Below are positions 13,473 to 20,215 of a DNA stretch of 27,644 nt, one piece after another (position 1 is the stretch's first letter; every line of letters starts with the position of its first letter). A model generated the notes under the pieces. That model did not search any database. It was not told the origin of the DNA and saw nothing but the letters and a program-made list of their open reading frames with translations. Origin of the DNA: an uncultured Oscillospiraceae bacterium (GTDB lineage: Bacteria > Bacillota > Clostridia > Oscillospirales > Oscillospiraceae); NCBI GenBank assembly GCA_934675115.1, contig CAKUPH010000024.1, positions 1 to 27,644 on the forward strand, written 5' to 3'. A program made the position numbers and the translations under genes.

Positions 13473-14177
13473 TCAAAAATGGAAGCGGCGGCGGACTTCC
13501 TCCCGGAGGGAGGGCACCCGCCGGACCACGATGAGCGGGATGGTGAGGGCCGCGCAGGAGCACAGCACGATCAGCGACCAGCCGGGGGACCAGACACCGT
13601 GAAAAAAGAGGTCGCTGAACAGCTCCACGCCCATGCAGAACACCCCGACGGAGCCGATGATGAGGGCCGCGCTGGACAGGATGCTCCGCCGCCCGTCCCG
13701 GAGCAGCAGCCCCAGAAACAGCGCCGCCGCCCCCAGCAGGAGCACGATGGGCAAGGCCAGCCGCAGGTACCAGCTCCAGCCGCCCAGATCCACGGCGATG
13801 AGCAGCACGTAAATGCCGACGGCGGCCACGTCCAGCAGGATCTGGAGGAACAGGGCCATTTTCCGGTACAGCAGCGGCGGCACCAGCCAGATCCACAGCA
13901 TCACCGCCGCGCCGATGACGTACAGTGACCAGATGTGGGACGCCCGGAGGAACAGGTTGAGCAGGCCACTGCACAGCGCCACCGACGCCAGCATGACGGA
14001 CAGCAGCAGCGCAAGCTCCCACTTGGAGGCCAGCGGCACCTCCCGCCGCTCCGTTGGGAACGGGGTGGGGGAGACGGTGTCTACCGGCTGCCGGGGATTC
14101 TGGACGGGGGTGTGGCACAGGGGACAGAACGCGGCGGTATCGTCCAGCTTCACGCCGCAGTTAACACAGTAGGACAT
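13473..14177 (-). CDS. Zinc-ribbon multi-pass membrane protein (DUF6320-like)
   Basis: A 234-residue protein. The first 22 residues form a zinc ribbon, C4-x2-C7 and C18-x2-C21 (SYCVNCGVKLDD, FCPLCHTPV), followed by a Pro-rich linker with NPRQPVD and about six hydrophobic helices from residue 55 to the end. The layout matches DUF6320 proteins, which in many Firmicutes lie beside an alcohol-acetyltransferase-like gene, as here (15 bp downstream of it). Function is unknown; the ribbon may bind the partner enzyme or nucleic acid. The start ATG has CAGGAGGTATCCCT before it. No terminator is seen after the stop, where an 8-C run lies on the plus strand (13457-13464). Confidence 0.8.
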   Translation of the reverse strand: MSYCVNCGVKLDDTAAFCPLCHTPVQNPRQPVDTVSPTPFPTERREVPLASKWELALLLSVMLASVALCSGLLNLFLRASHIWSLYVIGAAVMLWIWLVPPLLYRKMALFLQILLDVAAVGIYVLLIAVDLGGWSWYLRLALPIVLLLGAAALFLGLLLRDGRRSILSSAALIIGSVGVFCMGVELFSDLFFHGVWSPGWSLIVLCSCAALTIPLIVVRRVPSLREEVRRRFHF

Positions 14178-14192
14178 AGGGATACCTCCTGA

Positions 14193-15488
14193 TCATCGGG
14201 TGCGGTTGGACTCCACCTTGACGGGGATGCCCTCCCGCACCAAACGGGTGAAAAAGCGGCGCTCCGTCTCGCTGGAGACACCGGTCCCGGCAAAGGTGAC
14301 GCACATGGTGTTGCCGTAGCTGATGGACGCGCAGTGGGGCGAGGGCCGGGTGGCCTGCCCCAGAATGACCTCCATCCGCTGGATGTGCGGGGCCATCTCC
14401 GGCGGAACGGAAAATGCGCCGGGGTTGGTGTAGGTGGCGGAGTAGGGCCGCACGCCTGCCAGATGGTAGGAAAACGCCATCACCGGCTTTTTGATGACGC
14501 TGGGCACCAGCTGCAGAATGCGGTTGGTGGTAAAGTGGACATTGCCGGTGAAAACGGCCTGCATCTCCTGCCGGGTGATGTGCAGGCGCATGTAGTGGTG
14601 GACCTGACTGACGATCTCCGCCAGCGTATACGGGCCGAGGGTGGGATTAATGACCGGCCGGACGGTGAGAATGAAGTTGCGCAGGGTGTCCGACGGGAAG
14701 TAGGCCCGTAGATTGATGGGGACGGCCAGCGTCACCGGCCGCTGGCGGAGGGGGTGGCGGGCCGCCTGATTTTCCATGATGGCCTCGATGAGGACGGCGG
14801 CCAGATACTCCGTGATAGACGCGCCGTATTCCTTCGCCTTCACCTTGAGGGCGTCTACCGTGAGAAAGCCCATGGTCACGTTCAGGGTGTAGAAAGGCTC
14901 CGGTTCGCTGATGTTGGGATAGGCGGTCTTTTCAAGGCCAAGCCGCAGCACCTTATTTCCAGCGTAGCGGGCGTATGCGTCCTCCAGTTCGCCGGGGCTG
15001 GGCGGCTGGGCGATGTCCAGCACGCCGTTTCCGTTGGGAATGTCGTGGCCCATCTGGCGCAGGTAGACCGCCAGCACCGTCCGGAAAAAGGCCAGCGCTC
15101 CCGCGCCGTCGGACACGGCGTGGAACACCTCCAGCGAAATGCGCTTCTCGTAGTAGAAAAAGCGGATGAGCCAGCCGTTGTCCTCCTGAAAGCGGACGGG
15201 CTGGCAGGGATTGGCCATATCCGGCCGGACGAAGGGGCCAGGCAGGTCGTTGGGCTCGAAATAGTGCCAGAATACGCCGCGGCTGAGCTTCACCCGGAAG
15301 CCGGGGAACCGGGGCATGGTCTTATCCACCGCCCGCTGAAGGGCTTCCGGGTCCACCGGCTCCGTCATGACGGCGGAAAAGCGGTATACGGGGGAGTATT
15401 TTTCCCGCTGAAGGGAGGAGTACAGCACCGCGGCGTTGTCCAGACGGTACCAGCTTGTTTTCTTGCGTGCCTTTGCCACGGCGGTCAT
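14193..15488 (-). CDS. Alcohol acetyltransferase-like / condensation-fold acyltransferase
   Basis: A 431-residue cytosolic enzyme of the CoA-dependent acyltransferase (chloramphenicol acetyltransferase-like) fold. The catalytic HxxxDG motif is intact: H123-A-V-S-D127-G in LEVFHAVSDGAGALAF. A PINLRAYFPSDTLRNF block matches the conserved N-R-x-x-P segment of the alcohol acetyltransferase group. The natural acyl donor and acceptor are unknown. ATG at 15488 directly touches AAAGGGAG, so translation may instead begin at the GTG three codons later (15479), which has better spacing. A consensus promoter (15532-15560, minus strand) precedes it. The gene is divergent from the hydrolase at 15652 and followed by the zinc-ribbon gene, a recurring three-gene neighbourhood that suggests one acyl-ester or lipid-related pathway. 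Confidence 0.82.
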   Translation of the reverse strand: MTAVAKARKKTSWYRLDNAAVLYSSLQREKYSPVYRFSAVMTEPVDPEALQRAVDKTMPRFPGFRVKLSRGVFWHYFEPNDLPGPFVRPDMANPCQPVRFQEDNGWLIRFFYYEKRISLEVFHAVSDGAGALAFFRTVLAVYLRQMGHDIPNGNGVLDIAQPPSPGELEDAYARYAGNKVLRLGLEKTAYPNISEPEPFYTLNVTMGFLTVDALKVKAKEYGASITEYLAAVLIEAIMENQAARHPLRQRPVTLAVPINLRAYFPSDTLRNFILTVRPVINPTLGPYTLAEIVSQVHHYMRLHITRQEMQAVFTGNVHFTTNRILQLVPSVIKKPVMAFSYHLAGVRPYSATYTNPGAFSVPPEMAPHIQRMEVILGQATRPSPHCASISYGNTMCVTFAGTGVSSETERRFFTRLVREGIPVKVESNRTR

Positions 15489-15531
15489 CTCCCTTTCCCG
15501 ATATACGCCCTTTTCTGATGTACAATATTAT

Positions 15532-15560
15532 ATTATAGCACGGCAAATCAGTGAGGACAA
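15532..15560 (-). promoter_or_regulatory. Promoter of the acyltransferase/zinc-ribbon operon
   Basis: On the minus strand, TTGTCC (15555-15560) and consensus TATAAT (15532-15537) are separated by 17 bp. It is back to back with the hydrolase promoter. Confidence 0.75.
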
Positions 15561-15579
15561 GGGGAAGGGAAAACCATGC

Positions 15580-15636
15580 TTCACACATCGCGAAAAGTGT
15601 GATATACTGCAAAAAAAAGACCGGAGATGGCTCCGG
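15580..15636 (+). promoter_or_regulatory. Promoter of the alpha/beta hydrolase with 5' leader hairpin
   Basis: TTCACA (15580-15585) and TATACT (15603-15608) are 17 bp apart. The predicted start near 15615 is followed at once by a perfect 6-bp hairpin CCGGAG/CTCCGG with loop ATGG (15621-15636), ending one or two bases before CAGGAGG. Confidence 0.65.
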
Positions 15637-15651
15637 ACAGGAGGAACGCCC

Positions 15652-16602
15652 ATGGACGGGAAACAGCGGAAGATCAGACTGACTGCCCATCGCGGGGACT
15701 TGGAGCATCCCCGGCTGGCGCCCATGATGCGGGCGCTGAAGGCCATCCACTCGGCCACCTCGCCGGAATCCATGAAGCCGGAGGATCTGGAGCGCCAGCG
15801 GGCGGGGCAGGAGGTGCTGGGACGGCTCATCACCCCCATGATCGGTATGAAGTGGGAGCCCTTCGAGCTGGACGGCATGAACGCCGCGTGGGTGCGGCCC
15901 GACCGGCCCCACGACCAGCACCGGGTCATCCTCTACTGCCACGGCGGCGGCTACACCAGCGGGAATCTGGGGTATTCCCGGCCGTTGGCCTCCAAGCTGT
16001 CCCACATCACCGGCTGGCCGACCCTGTGCTTTGAGTACCGCCTTGCCCCGGAGCATCCCTATCCCGCCGCGGTAGAGGACGCCGAGCGGGCGTGGGACTA
16101 CCTGATGCAGCTGGGCTATGGCGCCCGGGATGTGGCGGTGGCCGGGGATTCGGCGGGGGGCAATATGGCGCTGGTGTTGTGCCATCGGCTGAAGGCCGCG
16201 GGCCGCAGATTGCCCGCCCGGCTGGTGCTCATGTCCCCGTGGACGGACATGACGGCCAGCGGCAAGTCCTACACCGAGCGGGCCGCCGTGGACCCCACCA
16301 TCACCTTGGATTATATCAAGGCGGTGCGGTCGGTGTATGCCGGGAACGAGGATCTGGCGTCCGCCATGCTGTCCCCACTGTTCGGTGATTTTGAGGATTT
16401 CCCGCCCACCCTGATCCAGGCGGGCAGCAACGAGCTGCTGTTGTCTGACTCCGTCCGTCTCCGGGACCGGATGCTGGCGGCGCAGGTGCCCTGCCGTCTG
16501 GAGGTATGGAACGGCATGTGGCACGTGTTCCAGATGTTTCCCATCAAGCGGGCAAATCAGGCCATGGAGCGGGTGGGAAAGTTCTTGCTGACAGATTTCT
16601 GA
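15652..16602 (+). CDS. Alpha/beta hydrolase of the HSL (hormone-sensitive lipase-like) family
   Basis: A 316-residue carboxylesterase-type enzyme. The oxyanion-hole motif HGGG (97-100, YCHGGGYTSG) and the nucleophile elbow GDSAGG with S167 define the HSL family, and FEYRLAPEHPYPAAVED is also typical. The catalytic His is H291 (MWHVFQ). At the usual acid position the sequence reads SNELLLSD, so the acid is either E261 or D266 and not the common Asp of GxxDPLxD. There is no signal peptide, so it acts in the cytosol. ATG 15652 follows CAGGAGG; an earlier in-frame start would overlap the promoter. It is divergent from an acyltransferase, so the two may make and cleave related esters. Substrate unknown. 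Confidence 0.9.
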   Translation: MDGKQRKIRLTAHRGDLEHPRLAPMMRALKAIHSATSPESMKPEDLERQRAGQEVLGRLITPMIGMKWEPFELDGMNAAWVRPDRPHDQHRVILYCHGGGYTSGNLGYSRPLASKLSHITGWPTLCFEYRLAPEHPYPAAVEDAERAWDYLMQLGYGARDVAVAGDSAGGNMALVLCHRLKAAGRRLPARLVLMSPWTDMTASGKSYTERAAVDPTITLDYIKAVRSVYAGNEDLASAMLSPLFGDFEDFPPTLIQAGSNELLLSDSVRLRDRMLAAQVPCRLEVWNGMWHVFQMFPIKRANQAMERVGKFLLTDF

Positions 16603-16628
16603 GTGCTTGAAAATTCAAAATGTGTAAA

Positions 16629-16667
16629 GAAAAAAGCCTGACGGATGATTCCGTCAGGCTTTTCTCT
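16629..16667. terminator. Bidirectional terminator between convergent genes
   Basis: A perfect 10-bp stem GCCTGACGGA/TCCGTCAGGC with loop TGAT, preceded by AAAAAA and followed by TTTTCT. It serves the hydrolase gene and the convergent DUF362 gene. Confidence 0.92.
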
Positions 16668-16672
16668 GATTG

Positions 16673-17809
16673 TTACGCCTTCAGCCGGATCAGTTCGTAA
16701 TCCCGGGTGCCGAGACCGATCTTCTCCGCGTGGGCAAGGCAGCTCTTCCACTCAGACTCCGGGTTGGAGTTGAGGAAGTGGTCGTGGTGGTCCACGAAGC
16801 CGGGTGCGGCCATGTGGTCGCCCAGTTGGCTGTTGGGCAGGGGCGAGGCGGCCATGCAGGCGTCCACGCAGGCCTGATCCAGCGCCAGCGGGTCGAAGGA
16901 GGCGAACATGCCCAGATTGGGCAGGATGGGCGCGTCATTCTCGCAGTGGCAGTCGCAGTTGGGGGATACGTCCACGACCAGCGAGATATGGAAGCTGGGC
17001 CGTCCGTCCACCACCGCCTTGGTGTACTCCGCCATCTTGCAGTTGAGGATCTCGTTGGCGTTGCTGTCGTCGAAGGAAATGGCGTCGAAGTTGCACGCGC
17101 CGAGACACCGGCCGCAGCCCACGCAGTGATCGTGATCCACGTGCATTTTGAGGGTCTGCTCATCAAAGACCAGACCCTCATTGGCGCACTCCCGCTGGCA
17201 CCGGCGGCAGCCCCGGCAGCGCTTTTCGGAAATGCTGGGCTTGCCGCTGCTGTGCTGCTCGGTCTTGCCCGCCCGGGAGCCGCAGCCCATGCCGATGTTT
17301 TTGATGGCACCGCCGAAGCCGGTCATCTCGTGGCCCTTGAAGTGGGTCAGGCTGATGAACACGTCGGCGTCCATAACGGCTCGGCCGATCTTGGCTTCCT
17401 TGACGTATTCGCCGCCCACGACGGGGACGGCGATGTCGTCCGTGCCCTTCAGCCCGTCGCCGATGAGGATGGGGCAGCCTGCCGTCAGCGGGGTGAAGCC
17501 GTTCTGCCATGCGCATTCCAGATGCTCCAGCGCGTTCTTCCGGCTGCCGGGATACATGGTGTTGCAGTCGGTGAGGAAGGGCTTGCCGCCCAGCTCCTTG
17601 ACCAGATCCACCACAGCCCGGGCGTAGTTGGGGCGCAGGTAGCTGATGTTGCCCAGTTCGCCGAAGTGGAGCTTGATGGCCACAAATTTTCCGTCCATGT
17701 CGATCTGTTTGATGCCTGCGGCCAGCATGAGCTTTTTGAGCTTTGCGGGCAGGCCGTCGCCGAAGGCTCTGGTGCGGAAGTCGGTGAAATATACTTTTGC
17801 TTTCTCCAT
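16673..17809 (-). CDS. DUF362 protein with two 4Fe-4S clusters
   Basis: A 378-residue cytosolic iron-sulfur protein. The DUF362 part comes first: VAIKLHFGELGNISYLRP, FLTDCNTMYPGSRKNA, then FISLTHFKGHEMTGFGGAIKNIGMG, which matches the family's conserved HxKGH...GAIKN core. A ferredoxin-like insert carries two C-x2-C-x2-C-x3-C sets, CRGCRRCQREC and CVGCGRCLGAC, so two [4Fe-4S] clusters are likely. More Cys residues follow (SPNCDCHCEND). Such proteins are widespread in anaerobes, but their electron partners and substrates are not established. ATG 17809 has AGGAGAG upstream; the longer in-frame start would overlap the -10 element. It is monocistronic, with a consensus promoter before it and a terminator after it. 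Confidence 0.9.
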   Translation of the reverse strand: MEKAKVYFTDFRTRAFGDGLPAKLKKLMLAAGIKQIDMDGKFVAIKLHFGELGNISYLRPNYARAVVDLVKELGGKPFLTDCNTMYPGSRKNALEHLECAWQNGFTPLTAGCPILIGDGLKGTDDIAVPVVGGEYVKEAKIGRAVMDADVFISLTHFKGHEMTGFGGAIKNIGMGCGSRAGKTEQHSSGKPSISEKRCRGCRRCQRECANEGLVFDEQTLKMHVDHDHCVGCGRCLGACNFDAISFDDSNANEILNCKMAEYTKAVVDGRPSFHISLVVDVSPNCDCHCENDAPILPNLGMFASFDPLALDQACVDACMAASPLPNSQLGDHMAAPGFVDHHDHFLNSNPESEWKSCLAHAEKIGLGTRDYELIRLKA

Positions 17810-17846
17810 GCGGTTCTCTCCTGTTCCAAAGAAAATCTCCATGGAA

Positions 17847-17875
17847 AATATACCGCAGGCGGGCGCTTTCGTCAA
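17847..17875 (-). promoter_or_regulatory. Promoter of the DUF362 gene
   Basis: On the minus strand, TTGACG (17870-17875) and TATATT (17847-17852) are separated by 17 bp, about 38 nt before the ATG. The promoter lies just beyond the stop of the 62-residue gene at 17903. Confidence 0.78.
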
Positions 17876-17902
17876 GCGGTGGGCGAAGAATAGCGGCTTA
17901 CG

Positions 17903-18091
17903 TTACAGCTCCGGCGAGTGGAACAGCTCCGGATCATTCCAGTCGTCCAGCTCCGGCCCTTTTCGGGGCGGCGTGGGGAACGGCCCGGCCTGCATCCGGC
18001 CGGACACTACGTCGGACAGCTTCTGTTCATCCGGCGGGCGGTAATCGGGGTCGGTGTATACCTTTTTCTGCTGTTTTTTCGGATCGGACAT
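17903..18091 (-). CDS. Small Pro/Asp-rich protein, 62 residues, unknown
   Basis: I do not recognise this protein. It begins MSDPKKQQKKVYTDPDYRPP, continues with EQKLSDVVSGRMQAGPFPTPP and ends with a very acidic, aromatic tail (ELDDWNDPELFHSPEL). It has no hydrophobic helix, no Cys and many Pro and Asp residues, so it is probably disordered. The start is supported by a textbook ribosome site AGGAGGTG six bases before the ATG at 18091. That site directly abuts the T run of an intrinsic terminator hairpin (18107-18138), with no room for a promoter in between. Expression should therefore depend on read-through from the small gene at 18340. Codon use looks normal for the region. Confidence 0.7.
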   Translation of the reverse strand: MSDPKKQQKKVYTDPDYRPPDEQKLSDVVSGRMQAGPFPTPPRKGPELDDWNDPELFHSPEL

Positions 18092-18106
18092 ATGCGCACC
18101 TCCTGC

Positions 18107-18138
18107 AAAAAATAAAGGGCCGGCCTGATGGCCGGCCC
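18107..18138 (-). terminator. Intrinsic terminator abutting a ribosome site (possible attenuator)
   Basis: On the minus strand, a perfect 9-bp stem GGGCCGGCC/GGCCGGCCC with loop ATCA is followed by TTTATTTTTT. The next bases, GCAGGAGGTG (18106 down to 18097), are the ribosome site of the 62-residue gene. Confidence 0.88.
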
Positions 18139-18205
18139 CTCGCTGAACGTCCTGCCGCCCGTATTCACAGCCACTGGTGGGGCTCCGGCGGGGCAAAGGG
18201 AAAAT

Positions 18206-18340
18206 TCAGCGGCTCTGAGTAGGGTTTTTGCTCTCGGGATCGCTGTTCTTCTTGTTTTCAGGGGACTGCTTTTTCTTGTTGTCGGGCGTATTTTTCTTGT
18301 TTTCGGGATAGGGATTCTGCTTGTTGTCGTACTTGCTCAT
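18206..18340 (-). CDS. 44-residue Asn/Lys/Pro repeat protein
   Basis: A small gene with ATG at 18340, TGA at 18208-18206 and a good ribosome site (GAGGTG) seven bases before the start. After MSKYDNKQNP the protein consists of near-repeats of eight residues: YPENKKNT, PDNKKKQS, PENKKNSD and PESKNPTQ, then SR. It is very hydrophilic, basic, without aromatic residues after position 11, and likely disordered. The composition recalls small spore or nucleic-acid-coating proteins of Clostridia, but I see no family signature and assign no function. It is the first gene of a minus-strand unit ending at the terminator 18107-18138, and is divergent from nrdR. Confidence 0.68.
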   Translation of the reverse strand: MSKYDNKQNPYPENKKNTPDNKKKQSPENKKNSDPESKNPTQSR

Positions 18341-18431
18341 TTGTGTTCACCTCACTATCCCAAGTATGCATCGTCCGGCGCAAAAATATACCGAAAATAT
18401 TCAATTGGGGATACACAACCGCCGCGGACTG

Positions 18432-18440
18432 TGATATAAT
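18432..18440 (+). promoter_or_regulatory. Extended -10 promoter of nrdR
   Basis: TG-A-TATAAT: TG at 18432-18433 and the consensus -10 at 18435-18440. The -35 region is weak, which fits the extended -10 type. The start would be near 18447, about 30 nt before the TTG start. Confidence 0.6.
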
Positions 18441-18477
18441 TTTTTATAACATATAACCTGCCGGAAGGGTGATTACA

Positions 18478-18933
18478 TTGAAATGTCCGTACTGTGCCCA
18501 TCTTGAAAGCAAAGTGGTGGATTCCCGTCCCGCGGAGGAGGGGAGCAGCATCCGCCGCCGCCGGGAGTGCCTTGCCTGCCATAAGCGCTTCACGACCTAT
18601 GAGACCATGGAGAGCCTGCCGCTGGTGGTCATCAAGAAGGACGGCAGCCGCCAGGCCTTTGACAAGAGCAAACTGCTGAGCAGCATGCTCAAGGCCTGTG
18701 AAAAGCGGTCGGTGTCCGTGGCCACGCTGGAGCGGATGACGGACGAGATCGAGCAGTCCCTCCAGAATGAGATGGAGCGCGAGGTGAGCAGCGCTGAGAT
18801 TGGCGAGCTGGCCATGGAAAAGCTGAAAAACGTGGACGAGGTGTCCTACGTCCGGTTCGCGTCGGTGTACCGCCAGTTCAAGGATATCGGTACCTTTATG
18901 GATGAGTTGAACAAGCTGCTCAAGGAAAAATAA
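18478..18933 (+). CDS. nrdR: Transcriptional repressor NrdR
   Basis: NrdR senses ATP/dATP and represses ribonucleotide reductase genes by binding paired NrdR boxes. The protein has 151 residues, the family's normal length. Seen: a zinc ribbon with C3-x2-C6 and C31-x2-C34 ([18 protein letters not shown] and [17 protein letters not shown]), then the ATP-cone domain (about 49-139: [31 protein letters not shown]). TTG at 18478 is the start because homologues begin MKCPYC and GGAAGGG lies 8 bases upstream; the GTG at 18469 would overlap that site. It is monocistronic, with a terminator directly after it. No ribonucleotide reductase gene is in the window. Confidence 0.96.
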   Translation: MKCPYCAHLESKVVDSRPAEEGSSIRRRRECLACHKRFTTYETMESLPLVVIKKDGSRQAFDKSKLLSSMLKACEKRSVSVATLERMTDEIEQSLQNEMEREVSSAEIGELAMEKLKNVDEVSYVRFASVYRQFKDIGTFMDELNKLLKEK

Positions 18934-18937
18934 GGTG

Positions 18938-18972
18938 AAAAATGGCCGGGCTTTATGCCCGGCCATTTTTGC
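18938..18972. terminator. Bidirectional terminator after nrdR
   Basis: A perfect 11-bp stem AATGGCCGGGC/GCCCGGCCATT with loop TTTAT, flanked by an A run and a T run. It also serves the convergent DUF4363 gene. Confidence 0.92.
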
Positions 18973-18974
18973 GT

Positions 18975-19358
18975 TCAGAGCAGGTTCTTCAGGGTCGGGA
19001 GCTCCGCCTCCAGCAGCAGATCCAGCAGTGTGATGAGCCTGGCGTTGGCGGCGGCATACTCCGCGGGCTGGCGCTCCTGCCCATCGAGGGCAAGAACCTC
19101 CTGAAACGAGGTCAGGATAGCGTCGATGTCATCGTGGCGCAGGGTAGTGTGCAGGTAAAAGGTGCTGTTCTCCCAGATACCGGCGGCCTGCCGGGTGAGC
19201 TCGCCCGCGTCCTGCCAGCGATCCTCGTCAACCATCTGCTGGGCCTGAGTCAGCAGTTCGGTGAGCTGCCCGGTAAAGTGCCGCAGGTAGAGCACGTGGG
19301 CGGCGGACAGGCCGGCCAGAGCCAAAATCAGCGCCGCCGAGATCCACAGCCGCTTCAT
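18975..19358 (-). CDS. DUF4363 family protein
   Basis: A 127-residue protein with an N-terminal hydrophobic helix (MKRLWISAALILALAGLSAAHVLYL) that works as an anchor or signal, followed by an extracytoplasmic helical bundle (LTELLTQAQQMVDEDRWQDAGELTRQAAGIWE, LRHDDIDAILTSFQEVLAL). This matches DUF4363, found in Clostridia directly after DUF421 genes. Its ATG overlaps the stop of the DUF421 gene by 4 bp (ATGA), so the two are translationally coupled and probably act together at the membrane. The biochemical role is unknown; a link to spore or envelope formation is often suspected for this pair but is not shown here. Confidence 0.85.
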   Translation of the reverse strand: MKRLWISAALILALAGLSAAHVLYLRHFTGQLTELLTQAQQMVDEDRWQDAGELTRQAAGIWENSTFYLHTTLRHDDIDAILTSFQEVLALDGQERQPAEYAAANARLITLLDLLLEAELPTLKNLL

Positions 19359-20035
19359 CGCGCCGCCTCCTTGGGCACGCAGTAGGTGTTCCCGCCCTCG
19401 TCCACCGTCAGGAGGAACACCTGCTCGGGGCGCTCCACGCCGTGGCTGGCCAGCTGTTTTTGCAGCCAGATCTCCTCATAGCCCCGGCCCTTCAGGTTGC
19501 GGGACAGCAGCCGCCCGTCGCTGATGAGGATGGCGGGCAGGCCGGTCTCCTCGGGTGTCAGCCCCATTTGGGCGGCGGTGACGGGCTTTTCTGCGGCGTA
19601 GGGCAGGACGGATAGCCGCCCGTTCGTCTCCAGCACGGCGAATTTGACGGCCTGAAAGTCCGCGTAGCCCTGTCCCCGGAGCTCTTCCAGCAGCTCGTCG
19701 ATGGTGAAGCGGTTTCGGCGCAGCTCCCGCTCCTTCACGACACCGTTTTCCACCACGATGGATGGCCGCCCGCACAGCAGGGTTCGGAACCGGATGGAGC
19801 GCACAGTCAGTACGGACAGGATGGAGGCCACGGCCAGCAGCGTGACGATAGGGATGACGCCAGAGAGCAGGGGAATGCCGTTGTCCTGCATGGGCACGGA
19901 GGCCAGATCCGCGATGATGAGGGCGAGGACCAGTTCCGACGGCTCCAGCTCGCCGATCTGCCGCTTGCCCAGCAGGCGGATGCCCACGATGATGAGCAGA
20001 TAGAGAATGATGGTGCGGATAAGGACGACAAACAT
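19355..20035 (-). CDS. DUF421 membrane protein, YetF/YcaP-like
   Basis: A 226-residue protein of the DUF421 family. It has three N-terminal membrane helices (about 1-75) with the conserved GIRLLGKRQIGELEPSELV between the first two, then a cytosolic alpha/beta domain with GRPSIVVENGVVKERELRRNRFTIDELLEELR and VLETNGRLSVL, both family hallmarks. Function is unknown; members are often expressed in sporulating cells. ATG at 20035 was chosen over a TTG six codons upstream because GGGGTGA precedes it. It forms an operon with DUF4363 and is divergent from carA across a 180-bp gap. Confidence 0.92.
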   Translation of the reverse strand: MFVVLIRTIILYLLIIVGIRLLGKRQIGELEPSELVLALIIADLASVPMQDNGIPLLSGVIPIVTLLAVASILSVLTVRSIRFRTLLCGRPSIVVENGVVKERELRRNRFTIDELLEELRGQGYADFQAVKFAVLETNGRLSVLPYAAEKPVTAAQMGLTPEETGLPAILISDGRLLSRNLKGRGYEEIWLQKQLASHGVERPEQVFLLTVDEGGNTYCVPKEAAR

Positions 20036-20155
20036 AGCTTCACCCCGGTTCAAACGTGTACTTGATCATATTGCCCCGCCGGAGGGAAGGATATGCCTGC
20101 GGTTTGTCCAAAATTACGATTTTACGATTTTCGAGGAAAAGCGGGCGGCTTGTCC

Positions 20156-20184
20156 TTGAGTTTTTCTCAAATCTGCGGTAAAAT
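20156..20184 (+). promoter_or_regulatory. Promoter of carA-carB
   Basis: TTGAGT (20156-20161) and TAAAAT (20179-20184) are separated by 17 bp. The leader is only about 25 nt, too short for a PyrR attenuator, so control would have to act on initiation or by a separate repressor. Confidence 0.6.
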
Positions 20185-20215
20185 TTTAAAAATACTAAAG
20201 AGGTGGCGATAATAT

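Noticed and set aside
20185..20215. PyrR-type or other attenuator in the carA leader
   Set aside because: The predicted leader is about 25 nt, too short for the structure.
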